Shown: positions 15,500 through 23,748, counted from the stretch's first letter. The stretch: DNA of 56,494 bases from an uncultured Algimonas sp. (GCA_937923575.1 CALDUL010000012.1:1-56494); one strand, 5' to 3'. The notes: a model not told the origin generated them from the letters alone. Numbers and translations are program-made.

Positions 15500-16144
15500 G
15501 TGACCGCCGCGCGCTCCAAGACCAAGGACACCATCCTGCGCACGTCGCTGGGCCTGTTCAACAATGAAGGCGAGCACGCGGTGAGTTCCGTGGACATCGC
15601 CTCGGTCATCGGCATCAGTCCGGGCAATCTCTATTACCACTATAAGGGCAAGGAGCCCATCATCGCGGCCCTGTTCGAGGATTTCGAGGTCGAGCTACGC
15701 CAGGTCCTGAACGCGCCGATTAACGAACCGCTCGCGCTGCAGGACAATTGGGTCTTTCTCTACATTATCTTCGAGGAGATTTGGGACTTTCGTTTCTTCT
15801 ACCGCAACCCGGCCGAGATCGTGATGCGCGTGCCGGAACTCAAGGGGCCGTTCTCGCGCTTGCTTGCTTTGAAGGAACGCACCGCATTTTCGCTGCTCTC
15901 CGACCTCGAAGAGAGCGGCCATTTGACTTTCGGCGAGGGCGAGAAGGCCGCACTGTCCGCGCGGCTGGCGCAGCATTTCACCTTCTGGATTCAATATCAC
16001 GAGCTGCGGGACGGCTTTGAGAGCCTGCCGACAAAAGCGCTGATCGACCGCGGCGTCTATATGAGCCTGTCCATGATCACGCCCTATTGGTCGCGTGGAG
16101 AGGGCTTTGCAGAGCTTCTGCGCGAAGCCGAGCCAGTGGCGTGA
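15500..16144 (+). CDS. phaD: TetR-family regulator of PHA genes, PhaD-like
   Basis: A 214-residue TetR-type repressor/activator. The N-terminal helix-turn-helix is TKDTILRTSLGLFNNEG ... ASVIGISPGNLYYHYKGKE. The remainder is a helical ligand-binding domain with the PhaD-like region that follows the NLYYHF motif. In Pseudomonas, PhaD senses a CoA intermediate and activates pha genes, and the same job is inferred here from the locus. The start is a GTG at 15500, just before the conserved SKTKDTIL; an upstream reading from 15413 would lie inside the phasin tail. It ends the pha unit; the next gene starts 73 bases later. Confidence 0.85.
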   Translation: MTAARSKTKDTILRTSLGLFNNEGEHAVSSVDIASVIGISPGNLYYHYKGKEPIIAALFEDFEVELRQVLNAPINEPLALQDNWVFLYIIFEEIWDFRFFYRNPAEIVMRVPELKGPFSRLLALKERTAFSLLSDLEESGHLTFGEGEKAALSARLAQHFTFWIQYHELRDGFESLPTKALIDRGVYMSLSMITPYWSRGEGFAELLREAEPVA

Positions 16145-16217
16145 CACGCCAGCCCGATGAACGGAGTGTTAACGGCCCTGTCAGTCTGGCCTCAACCTTG
16201 CTAGGGTAGGCGCGACT

Positions 16218-17609
16218 ATGACCCGATATCTGCGCCTCGCCCTCGGAACGTCCTTCGCCGCCTCGCTGCTCGCGCTGGCAGGCACGGCCAGTGCGCAGGA
16301 CATTGCGCGGTCATCCTACAACACGCAGATCGCGCTGCCCGACTTGTCGGCCGAGGACATCGCGCGCGACGTTCGCACGCAATATAATCCACGTACCGGC
16401 TCGCCCGAGCGTATTGCTCCGACATTCGATCCGTTCGAATCCGATCCGGATCTGGCGGCGGAAGCGAGCCTGCGCAGCGCCGACCCGGTGTTCGACCTCG
16501 ATGGTCGGCGCATGGGCAATGGCGCGGTGCTCGACCTGTCGCTCTATTACACCAGCGAGGGCACGCGCGATCACGGCCGCGTGCGTGACGCGCTTTATGT
16601 AAGCGGACAGCCGGTCCCGATTATCCGCCGAGACAGCCGAGAGCTCGAGTGCTCCAGCCGCGTGACCGAAACGGTCTATGAATCAGGTCGTTATTACGGA
16701 GGCTATGCCAGCTACGGCGGTCTGACGCGCGTCCGGCCGCGCTATTACGGCCATTCGGGCTTCGGCCAAGGTTACGGCTACAGCTATGGCGGCCTCGGTT
16801 ACGATCGCTATAGCTACGGCGTCGGTCGCGGTGGTCTTGGCTATGGTCGGCGGGGTCGACGTGGCCGTCGCGGCGTCCGGACTCCCGTCGCTGTACAACC
16901 GAGCGCGCCCGACGTCGTCACGCCGCACACGATCGACGGCCCAGTTTCCGATACGCACACGGGTCGCCCGGGTCGTCGCACCGGAATACGTTCTGGTCGC
17001 GGTGGTCGGGTCGTTTCTGGCACACGGACATCGCCGCGCGTTAAGCCCAAGCGCCAAAAGCCAGCGATCGTTCCGATCTCTCGCGTCCGGAATTCCAACA
17101 GTCCCGCGCCAAGGCTGACGGCGCCGAGAACGCAGCCGCGCGTACAGCCCCAGACCACGTCTCGACCCCAGACCACGTCTCGGCCCCAGACCACGTCTCG
17201 ACCCCAGACCCGGTCCCGTCCCAAGCCAGCGACCCGCTCACGGCCGGTCTCCAAGCCGCGCACGGCACCGGTCTCCAAGCCGCGTTCCCGCCCGCCGACC
17301 AACCCGCGATCGCGCGGGGGCAATCGCCAGCTGGAGCTCTTCCCGAATGGTTACGGTGATGCAGTCGTCATCTCGAGCCGTCGCGACTGCGCGCGCGAGG
17401 ACCAGCTGTCGGTCTTCATTCCGGCCGAACGGCTCGATGCCGCGCGCTTCGACGGTTTGACGCTGATCGTGCGGGATGTCGTGACCAATGGCGCAAACGG
17501 GCTGACGCAAGTCTATGACGAGCGCCCGCTGTATATTCCGCCGAACTATATCGAAGGATTCCGTCTGGCCATGTCGCGTCCAGATCTGGGGCAGACGGTC
17601 GTTCGATAG
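16218..17609 (+). CDS. Secreted Arg/Pro/Tyr/Gly-rich hypothetical protein with tandem repeats
   Basis: A 463-residue exported protein not assigned to a family. A signal peptide ends near ASAQD. The first 150 residues are ordinary (one Cys in ELECSSRV). A Tyr/Gly-rich segment follows (GYGYSYGGLGYDRYSYG), then a highly basic Arg/Pro/Ser/Thr region with four copies of a six-residue unit RPQTTS or close to it, and finally an ordered ~90-residue C-terminal domain with a second Cys (RRDCAREDQ). The 18-bp DNA repeat lies at about 17150-17215. The composition suggests a surface or matrix protein with ordered ends joined by a basic linker. It is monocistronic, with an upstream gap of 73 bases. Confidence 0.75.
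   Translation: MTRYLRLALGTSFAASLLALAGTASAQDIARSSYNTQIALPDLSAEDIARDVRTQYNPRTGSPERIAPTFDPFESDPDLAAEASLRSADPVFDLDGRRMGNGAVLDLSLYYTSEGTRDHGRVRDALYVSGQPVPIIRRDSRELECSSRVTETVYESGRYYGGYASYGGLTRVRPRYYGHSGFGQGYGYSYGGLGYDRYSYGVGRGGLGYGRRGRRGRRGVRTPVAVQPSAPDVVTPHTIDGPVSDTHTGRPGRRTGIRSGRGGRVVSGTRTSPRVKPKRQKPAIVPISRVRNSNSPAPRLTAPRTQPRVQPQTTSRPQTTSRPQTTSRPQTRSRPKPATRSRPVSKPRTAPVSKPRSRPPTNPRSRGGNRQLELFPNGYGDAVVISSRRDCAREDQLSVFIPAERLDAARFDGLTLIVRDVVTNGANGLTQVYDERPLYIPPNYIEGFRLAMSRPDLGQTVVR
17150..17215 (+). repeat. 18-bp tandem repeat inside the Arg/Pro-rich gene
   Basis: About 3.5 copies of the unit CCAGACCACGTCTCGRCC in tandem encode repeated RPQTTS hexapeptides. The first three copies are nearly identical and the last is diverged, so copy number may vary between strains by slippage or recombination. 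Confidence 0.85.
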
Positions 17610-17664
17610 TCGGACTGCGCCTGGAAAATTGCGGATATTTCGCTAATTTCCCCATTGGCGCGAA

Positions 17665-17681
17665 CTGGCATTGTCCTTGCA
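17665..17681 (+). promoter_or_regulatory. Sigma-54 (RpoN) -24/-12 promoter
   Basis: CTGGCATTGTCCTTGCA carries GG at -24 and GC at -12 with exactly 10 bases between, and a full TTGCA second element. Only two positions of the usual TGGCACG element differ. The transcript would start near 17692. The next features are two hairpins and a terminator, then the acyl-CoA synthetase gene at 17853. Confidence 0.6.
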
Positions 17682-17691
17682 ACACTCAGGG

Positions 17692-17802
17692 TAATTCGAG
17701 GAGCATCTCCGAGAATTCCCACGTGCATCCGTCATCGCGACGGTTGATCCAATCGACTTCACCCCGTCTTGCGCCCACCCGCGCTGGCGGGGTTTCTTTT
17801 TG
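17692..17802 (+). ncRNA. Candidate small RNA or attenuated leader from the sigma-54-like promoter
   Basis: Between the predicted start (~17692) and a T-rich end lie three hairpins. 17693-17717 pairs AATTC..GAATT outside and GGAG/CTCC inside. 17729-17743 has the stem CCGTC/GACGG. 17778-17791 is CCCGC-GCTG-GCGGG, followed by TTTCTTTTT. An alternative stem (17761-17766 with 17788-17793) competes for the same 3' arm, as in attenuators. No convincing reading frame lies in it. It could be a free ~110-nt RNA or the regulated leader of the acyl-CoA synthetase operon. Confidence 0.45.
17778..17802 (+). terminator. Rho-independent terminator before the acyl-CoA synthetase gene
   Basis: A 5-bp GC stem with a 4-nt loop, followed by TTTCTTTTT. 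The stem is short but entirely G-C. The nearest upstream genes on this strand are the secreted repeat protein (170 bases away) and the candidate small RNA. Confidence 0.55.
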
Positions 17803-17852
17803 GAATATTCGGCTTAAAGCACAGCTCAAATCTCTAACGACGCAGGACCCAC

Positions 17853-19643
17853 ATGCTCACCACCTTGAAGCGAGAAGCGTCCTATGTTGGCGGGCTGGCG
17901 CGCATGTTGCGGTCCGTGAAAGGCGTTGACGCGGCCGGCAATCATTTGATCGCTGATGAGCTGGAATTGCGCGTCGACAGCTTCGGCCCGCGCCCCGCCT
18001 TCATCGAAGACGAGCGCAGCTGGAGCTATTCCGACGTCGAAGACTACGCTAACCGCGTCGCAGGGTGGTGCGAAGCGAACGGCGTAAAGACAGGCGATAC
18101 CGTGGCCGTCTTCGTGCGCAACCGGCTGGAATATGTGCCGCTCTGGTTCGGCCTGTCCAAGCGCGGCGTCATTCCGGCGCTGATAAACTTTCAGCTGACC
18201 GGAAAGGCGCTGGCGCACTGCATCAATATTTCCGAGGCCAAGCACGCCGTCGTCGACATGGACCTGGTCGAAGGCTGGAAGAGCGCGCGTTCGGCTATCG
18301 AAGTCGATCTGACGGAGTGGGCCGCCTACGGCGCGCCGGGCGAGGGCATGGAAGGCTTCGATGCCGCTGTCGCCGCGCAAGCCGCGACGCGTCCCGACAA
18401 GGCGATCCGCGCCGATATCACGGCGGGCGAGCAGGCGATGAAGATGTTCACCTCGGGTACAACCGGCCTGCCCAAAGCGGCCAAGGTCACTCACGTGCGC
18501 GCGCAGAACTATATGCGCGGGCTGGGCGCAGGCGCGAAAGCGGGCAAGGACGATCGCATGATGCTGGTCCTGCCGCTCTATCATGCGACCGGTGGTCTGG
18601 TCGGCATGGGCGCGGCGTTCACCAATGGCGGCGCGTCGATCATCCGGCCGAAGTTTTCCGCTTCGACCTTCTGGGACGACGCCGTGAAATACGGCGCGAC
18701 CATGTTCACCTATGTCGGCGAGCTCTGCCGTTTCCTGCTGTCCTGCCCGCCCCATCCCAAGGAGCGCGAACACAAGATCCAGTGGATCATGGGCAATGGT
18801 CTGCGGCCCGAAGTCTGGGAGGATTTCGTCACCCGCTTCAACATTCCGCATGTCATAGAATTCTATGGTGCGACAGAAGGCAATGTTAGCTTGATCAATG
18901 TCGACGGCCCCATCGGTGCCGTGGGCCGCGTGCCGAGCTATCTGAAGTGGAAGTTCAATATCGAGATCGTGCAATATGACGTCGAGAGCGGCAGCAATCC
19001 GCGCGGTTCCGACGGTTTTGCGATCCGCACGGATGACGGCGAAGTCGGCGAAGTCATCGGCGAGATCCGCAATGACGACCCGCGCTTCCGCTTTGAGGGA
19101 TACGAGACCAAGGAAGCGACGCAGAAGAAAATTCTGCGCGACGTCTTCAAGCCAGGCGACGCGTGGTTCCGCACCGGGGACCTGATGAAGCGCGACGGCC
19201 ACGGCTACTACTATTTCATGGACCGCGTCGGCGACACATTCCGCTGGAAGGCAGAGAATGTCGCAACCAACGAGGTCGCGGGCCAGCTGTCCGAATTCGA
19301 CGGGATCACCCAGGCCAATGTCTATGGCGTTAAAGTGCCCGGCTATGACGGCAAGGCGGGCATGGCGGCGATCGTGTCAGAAGTCGAGCCGGACCTCGCC
19401 GCGCTCAAGGCGCACATCGATGCCGAGCTGCCCCACTATGCGCGGCCTGTCTTCCTACGGCTCTCGCGTGAGAGCGAGACGACGTCCACCTTCAAGTTCA
19501 AGAAGACAAACCTCGTCAAAGCCGGGTTTGACCCCGACCGCATCAGCGATCCGGTCTTTTTCGCCAACCCGAAAAGCGGTGCCTATGAGCGGGTCGACGC
19601 CGACACATTCGCCAAGATCAACAATGGCGACATCCGTCTATGA
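17853..19643 (+). CDS. Long-chain acyl-CoA synthetase, FATP/very-long-chain type
   Basis: A 596-residue ANL-superfamily enzyme that activates fatty acids with ATP to acyl-AMP and then acyl-CoA. The AMP-binding loop is MFTSGTTGLPKAAKVTH. The A5 region reads EFYGATEGNVSLIN, and the TGD motif FRTGDLMKRDGHGYYYFMDRVGDTFRWKAENV is the FATP/VLACS signature. It is cytoplasmic or membrane-associated. It starts an overlapping gene run (its stop shares ATGA with the next gene). Placed 1.7 kb after the PHA locus and behind a sigma-54-like promoter, it could supply acyl-CoA for beta-oxidation and mcl-PHA precursors. That link is inference. Confidence 0.93.
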   Translation: MLTTLKREASYVGGLARMLRSVKGVDAAGNHLIADELELRVDSFGPRPAFIEDERSWSYSDVEDYANRVAGWCEANGVKTGDTVAVFVRNRLEYVPLWFGLSKRGVIPALINFQLTGKALAHCINISEAKHAVVDMDLVEGWKSARSAIEVDLTEWAAYGAPGEGMEGFDAAVAAQAATRPDKAIRADITAGEQAMKMFTSGTTGLPKAAKVTHVRAQNYMRGLGAGAKAGKDDRMMLVLPLYHATGGLVGMGAAFTNGGASIIRPKFSASTFWDDAVKYGATMFTYVGELCRFLLSCPPHPKEREHKIQWIMGNGLRPEVWEDFVTRFNIPHVIEFYGATEGNVSLINVDGPIGAVGRVPSYLKWKFNIEIVQYDVESGSNPRGSDGFAIRTDDGEVGEVIGEIRNDDPRFRFEGYETKEATQKKILRDVFKPGDAWFRTGDLMKRDGHGYYYFMDRVGDTFRWKAENVATNEVAGQLSEFDGITQANVYGVKVPGYDGKAGMAAIVSEVEPDLAALKAHIDAELPHYARPVFLRLSRESETTSTFKFKKTNLVKAGFDPDRISDPVFFANPKSGAYERVDADTFAKINNGDIRL

Positions 19644-20191
19644 AGAGGTCGCAGGACGTTCTCGCTTTCTGGTTCTCGGACGAGGCCAAACCGCGCCATT
19701 TCGACAGCACGCCGGAGTTCGACGCGCAGATCAAAGAGACGTTCGAAGCGACGGCGACCGCACTTGCAGACGGCCCGCTGCCCAATCCGGAATGGGAACG
19801 CGATGCGGAGGGCAGGCTCGCGCTCATCATCGCGCTCGATCAGTTTCCACGCAATATGTACCGGGGCGAGAAGCGGGCCTTCCTCTGGGACGACCTCGCG
19901 CTCGCCGCCGCTGCGCGCATGATTGACGCGGGCCATGACACGCATCTGTCCGAGGAACGTCGCGCCTTCGCCTATATGCCATTCATGCATGCCGAAGACC
20001 TCGAAGCGCAGAACCGCTGCGTGAAACTGACCGACGGTTTGGGTGATGGCAACACGCACAAATTCGCCAAGGACCACCGCGAGGTCATCCGAAAGTTCGG
20101 CCGCTTTCCACATCGGAATGAAGCCATGGGCCGCGATACCACGCCCAAGGAACGCGCCTATCTGGACGACGGAGGTCACGACTTTTCGTGA
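19640..20191 (+). CDS. DUF924 family protein
   Basis: A 183-residue cytoplasmic helical protein matching the DUF924 (TPR-like) family. It has the N-terminal DVLAFWFSDE, the conserved middle ALIIALDQFPRNMYRG, FAYMPFMHAED, and the end KFGRFPHRNEAMGR with KERAYL. The biochemical function is unknown. The ATG overlaps the stop of the acyl-CoA synthetase by four bases, so translation is coupled, and its own stop overlaps the GTG of the next gene. It is often found beside lipid genes, but this says little about its role. Confidence 0.9.
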   Translation: MKRSQDVLAFWFSDEAKPRHFDSTPEFDAQIKETFEATATALADGPLPNPEWERDAEGRLALIIALDQFPRNMYRGEKRAFLWDDLALAAAARMIDAGHDTHLSEERRAFAYMPFMHAEDLEAQNRCVKLTDGLGDGNTHKFAKDHREVIRKFGRFPHRNEAMGRDTTPKERAYLDDGGHDFS

Positions 20192-20826
20192 GCGCTGATC
20201 CCGTCTTCGACCCGCCGCGCGAGATTGGCATACTGATCTTCGATGATGTTGAGGAATTGGACTTCGTCGGACCGTGGGAGGTGTTGCAGATGATCAACAC
20301 CGTGGCGCGGCATCTTGGCGAAGCCGCTCGGGTCCGTGTGCGCTTGATCAGTCCCGATGGTGGCGACATCACTGCAGTGAAGGGCATGCGCGTCGGGGCT
20401 CACGCGGCGATGGCCGACGTGGACGCGCTCGACGTGATCCTCGTGCCCGGCGGCAACGGCACGCGGCCGCTGATCGAACGCGACGACGTTATGGAATGGG
20501 TGAGCCGTATCGGCAAACAGGCCCGGCTCGTGACCTCGGTCTGCACCGGAGCCTTCGTCATCGCCAAGGCAGGCTTTCTCAAGGGCCGACGCGCTGCGAC
20601 CTACTGGGCAGCCTTTGACGAGTTCAGGGCGCTCGGCCTGGAGGGAGAATTGGTCCCGGACGTCCGATATGTCCGCGACGGCAATGTCGTGACCAGCGCG
20701 GGTGTGAGCGCCGGCATCGACATGTCGCTCTGGCTGGTCGGGCAGTGGTATTCGCCCGCTTTTGCGCGGATGGTCGCAAGAGGCATGCAATACGATCCCG
20801 CGCCGCCTTACGCCGCCGACGTTTGA
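20188..20826 (+). CDS. DJ-1/PfpI family protein (isonitrile hydratase-like)
   Basis: A 212-residue class I glutamine-amidotransferase-like protein. IGILIFDDVEELDFVGPWEVL at the start is typical of GlxA/InhA-type members, and the nucleophile elbow is TSVCTGAFVIAKAG (Cys about residue 114). It lacks the AraC-type DNA-binding domain of GlxA-type regulators and so resembles stand-alone enzymes such as isonitrile hydratase or a glyoxalase/deglycase-like protein. It starts with a GTG that overlaps the stop of the DUF924 gene (GTGA). The substrate is unknown. Confidence 0.85.
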   Translation: MSADPVFDPPREIGILIFDDVEELDFVGPWEVLQMINTVARHLGEAARVRVRLISPDGGDITAVKGMRVGAHAAMADVDALDVILVPGGNGTRPLIERDDVMEWVSRIGKQARLVTSVCTGAFVIAKAGFLKGRRAATYWAAFDEFRALGLEGELVPDVRYVRDGNVVTSAGVSAGIDMSLWLVGQWYSPAFARMVARGMQYDPAPPYAADV

Positions 20827-20843
20827 TCGCTATCTAACCGATC

Positions 20844-21779
20844 GTGACCAAGCCTAATTTTATCGAATCCCTCGCGGGCGTCATCACCGAGCAGGTGCAG
20901 AAGCTGACGCCCGACGCTGATTTTCTGGAGACCTTCCAGGACAATTTCCGTACAGCCACACGTCGCTTCGATGCGCCGGGGCCGGAAATGCGGGTAACGG
21001 AAGAGTTCGAGGCCGACGGAGTTGCGGTCAAATATTTCGTGCCCTTCGGCCCGCTCCCCGATCCGTCGCCAACGCTGATCTACGTGCATGGCGGCGGGTT
21101 CGTAACCTGTGACACCGACAGTCACGCGGGCATCATTCGGCGTCTGGCGAACAGTTCGCTCTGCCGCGTGGTCTCGGTCGACTATCGGTTGGCGCCCGAG
21201 CATCCGTTTCCGGCGGGACCGGACGATGTCGAGCGCGTGCTGCAGTGGGCGCTGGCGGGCAAGGGTCTCTCGCGCGGGATCGATCCCGACAATATCGCAG
21301 TCGGCGGGGACAGTGCGGGCGGCAATATATCAGCTTGGCTGGGCCAAGCCTATCGCAACGATCTGCGTGCGCAGCTGCTGCTCTACCCGCTGATGCAGCT
21401 GGTCGATGTGAAGCCTGCCAAACCCGGGCCACAGGACTGGCTGCAGATCGGCACAGTGGCGCTGAAATACATTCAGGAACATTATGTCGCCGGGGCCGAC
21501 CCGACGGATCCCAAGGTCTCCCCACTCTATGAGACGGACCTTGTCGGCCTGCCGCCCGCATGGGTGCTGACCTGTGGGCTCGACCCGCTGCGCGACGAGG
21601 GTAAGCTCTATGCGGAGAAGATGATCGCGGCTGGTAATGTGGTGGAGCACCGCTATGAGCGCACCATGCCGCATGGCTTCCTCAACTTCGCCAAGGCCTT
21701 CCCAAAGGGCGGGACCGTGCCGCTCGATGCTGGCGAATTTCTGCGCAACCAGTTCGATGTTCTCAAGGACCTGACATGA
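20844..21779 (+). CDS. Alpha/beta hydrolase, HSL-type esterase
   Basis: A 311-residue carboxylesterase of the hormone-sensitive-lipase family (type IV). It shows the oxyanion motif YVHGGGFV, the Ser elbow GDSAGGN, the Asp in CGLDPLRDEG and the His in MPHGFLNF. There is no signal peptide, so it is intracellular, probably acting on short-chain esters. The start is a GTG at 20844, 17 bases after the PfpI-like gene. Its stop overlaps the ATG of the GST gene by four bases. Confidence 0.92.
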   Translation: MTKPNFIESLAGVITEQVQKLTPDADFLETFQDNFRTATRRFDAPGPEMRVTEEFEADGVAVKYFVPFGPLPDPSPTLIYVHGGGFVTCDTDSHAGIIRRLANSSLCRVVSVDYRLAPEHPFPAGPDDVERVLQWALAGKGLSRGIDPDNIAVGGDSAGGNISAWLGQAYRNDLRAQLLLYPLMQLVDVKPAKPGPQDWLQIGTVALKYIQEHYVAGADPTDPKVSPLYETDLVGLPPAWVLTCGLDPLRDEGKLYAEKMIAAGNVVEHRYERTMPHGFLNFAKAFPKGGTVPLDAGEFLRNQFDVLKDLT

Positions 21780-22411
21780 TCCAGCTCTATTTCCACCCGA
21801 TTTCCAACCCGTCACTGCTGCCGCTTTTTGTCGCCGCGGCCGGGGGTCTGGAGGTCGAGCGCAAGATGGTGGATCTGCAAAATCAGGAACAGCATGGCGA
21901 CGACTTCAAGCGGGTCAACCCGTTTGCGCGTGTGCCCGCCATGCGCGACGGCGATCTCTTTCTGGGTGAGAGTGGCGCCATCGCTCGCTATCTCGCGCGC
22001 AAGTCGGGCACGGACATCTATAGCGAGGATATCGCCGAAGCCGCGCTGATCGACCAGTGGTGCGACTTCATCGCCCATCACATCCGCGCCAATGTTGCCC
22101 GCGTTCAGTTCAACCGCTTCGTCGCGCCGCTGGTGGGGCAGGAGCCGGACCCGAAATCCGTCGAGATGGGTCTGGAATTTCTCGCCAAGAACCTGCCGCA
22201 TGTCGAGCTCGCACTCGACCGTGACGGTCACCTGCATGGCGATCGGCTGACGCTGGCCGATATCGCGCTCGTCGCTGCCATGGAGCCGCAGTTCACGGCC
22301 AAGCTCGACATGAGCGACTATCCGATCACGGCGGCTTGGCTCGATGAACAGCGCAAGTCCGACTGGTACCAAACCGTGCACACCCATTTCGGCGCGGAGA
22401 TGGGACTATAG
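21776..22411 (+). CDS. Glutathione S-transferase family protein
   Basis: A 211-residue protein with a thioredoxin-fold N-terminus (LYFHPISNPSLLPLF), the cis-Pro region NPFARVPAMRDGDLFLGESGAIARYLA, and an all-helical C-terminal domain (GDRLTLADIALVAAMEP) that contains the N-capping motif. It resembles theta-like GSTs, with a Ser (ISNPS) as the possible thiol-stabilising residue. The ATG overlaps the esterase stop. Its TAG overlaps the first plausible codon of selO. Being next to SelO, which acts on glutathionylation in other bacteria, hints at a shared redox role. Confidence 0.9.
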   Translation: MIQLYFHPISNPSLLPLFVAAAGGLEVERKMVDLQNQEQHGDDFKRVNPFARVPAMRDGDLFLGESGAIARYLARKSGTDIYSEDIAEAALIDQWCDFIAHHIRANVARVQFNRFVAPLVGQEPDPKSVEMGLEFLAKNLPHVELALDRDGHLHGDRLTLADIALVAAMEPQFTAKLDMSDYPITAAWLDEQRKSDWYQTVHTHFGAEMGL

Positions 22412-23739
22412 AGTTTCAGCCCACCACCGCGATCCTCACCCTCGGCGAGGACTTCTTCGACGAAGTTTCTCCCGCTCGCTTTCCCGAACACACCCTTCGC
22501 TACGCCGATGAGCACAGCGCCGCGTCCATCGGTCTGTCGGACGTCGACTGGGAAGCCCGCTTCGCGCGGTTCGAGCCCTTTGCCGGTTCTCTCCCTGAAC
22601 CTTTCGCCCTGCGCTATCATGGCCACCAGTTCCGCCAGTACAATCCAGAGATCGGGGACGGTCGCGGGTTTCTCTACGCGCAGTGCCGCGACGCGCAGGG
22701 TCGCCTGCTCGACCTCGGCACGAAAGGCTCCGGGCAGACGCCCTACTCGCGCAGGGGAGACGGGCGACTGACGCTGCTCGGCGGGGTGAGGGAAGTTCTC
22801 GCCACGCGCTATCTCGAGCATCTCGGCGTCAACACCTCGCGCAGCTTTGCGCTGTTCGAAACGGGCGAGGAACTCATCCGCGGCGACGAGCCATCGCCGA
22901 CGCGCTCCGCCGTGCTGACGCGGCTGCAGCACAGCCACATCCGGTTTGGGACGTTCCAGCGGCAGGCCTTCCTCGGCAAGCGCAACAATCTCGAAGCGTT
23001 GGTCGCCTATTGCCGAGAACACTTTTACCCGGAGGCCAAGCGCCCCGCCGATCTTCTGCGCTCGGTCGCCGCGCGCTCTGCCGATCTGGTCGCCAGCTGG
23101 ATGGCCGCGGGCTTCGTGCACGGCGTGATGAACACGGACAATATGAACATCACAGGCGAGGTCTTCGACTTCGGCCCCTATCGTTTTCTGCCGCATTACG
23201 AGCCGGGTTTCACGGCCGCCTATTTCGATCATGGCGGGCTGTATGCCTTCGCGCGCCAGCCAGAGGCCATGGGCTGGAACCTCGCCCAGCTGGCGCAGAG
23301 CCTGTCCCTGATCGAGGAGGACGAGGCGCTCATCGACGCGCTGAACAGCTATGCGCCCGCCTATGAGCGCGCCGCGATCGCTCATTGGTGTGCGCGGTTG
23401 CGAATTACCGAGCCGGAAGATGGGACGGCATTTCTGAAGCTGTCATTCGATGCGCTCCACGCGTCGCGCGCGGGCTTTGCGGAGTTTTTCCACGACTGGG
23501 CGGGCGGGCCAAACCCCGCGCCGTTGCAGGACTATCCCGACGACATCTGGGGCGACTGGAAGGCGGCTTACACTAAGCTAATGCCGACAGGCCCGCGGCC
23601 CGAGACCAAGCGTCCCGCGACCCTAGTCTATGAGGAAATCGGCGCACTTTGGCAGCCTATCGCGGAGCATGATGACTGGAGCGCGTTTCATGCTAAGCTG
23701 GGCACATTCTCGCGCCGGGACTACGCCGCGCAACTCTAG
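22408..23739 (+). CDS. selO: Protein adenylyltransferase SelO
   Basis: A pseudokinase-fold enzyme that AMPylates redox proteins on Ser/Thr/Tyr. In the N-terminal half I read RYHGHQF, EIGDGRGFLYAQ, LDLGTKGSGQTPYSRRGDGRLTL (nucleotide-binding Lys/Arg), then VREVLATRYLEHLGV, FVHGVMNTDNMNITGEVFDFGPYRF (catalytic Asn and metal-binding Asp). The total is about 443 residues, a shorter SelO variant. The oddity is the start. The conserved frame is open from at least 22411, but the first canonical start codon (GTG) is at 22786, far inside the fold. The family-like N-terminus (EFQPT..) is preceded by an ATA at 22408-22410 that overlaps the GST stop. So initiation is at a non-canonical codon or the 5' end has been altered. 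Confidence 0.88.
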   Translation: MEFQPTTAILTLGEDFFDEVSPARFPEHTLRYADEHSAASIGLSDVDWEARFARFEPFAGSLPEPFALRYHGHQFRQYNPEIGDGRGFLYAQCRDAQGRLLDLGTKGSGQTPYSRRGDGRLTLLGGVREVLATRYLEHLGVNTSRSFALFETGEELIRGDEPSPTRSAVLTRLQHSHIRFGTFQRQAFLGKRNNLEALVAYCREHFYPEAKRPADLLRSVAARSADLVASWMAAGFVHGVMNTDNMNITGEVFDFGPYRFLPHYEPGFTAAYFDHGGLYAFARQPEAMGWNLAQLAQSLSLIEEDEALIDALNSYAPAYERAAIAHWCARLRITEPEDGTAFLKLSFDALHASRAGFAEFFHDWAGGPNPAPLQDYPDDIWGDWKAAYTKLMPTGPRPETKRPATLVYEEIGALWQPIAEHDDWSAFHAKLGTFSRRDYAAQL

Positions 23740-23748
23740 GAGACACTC

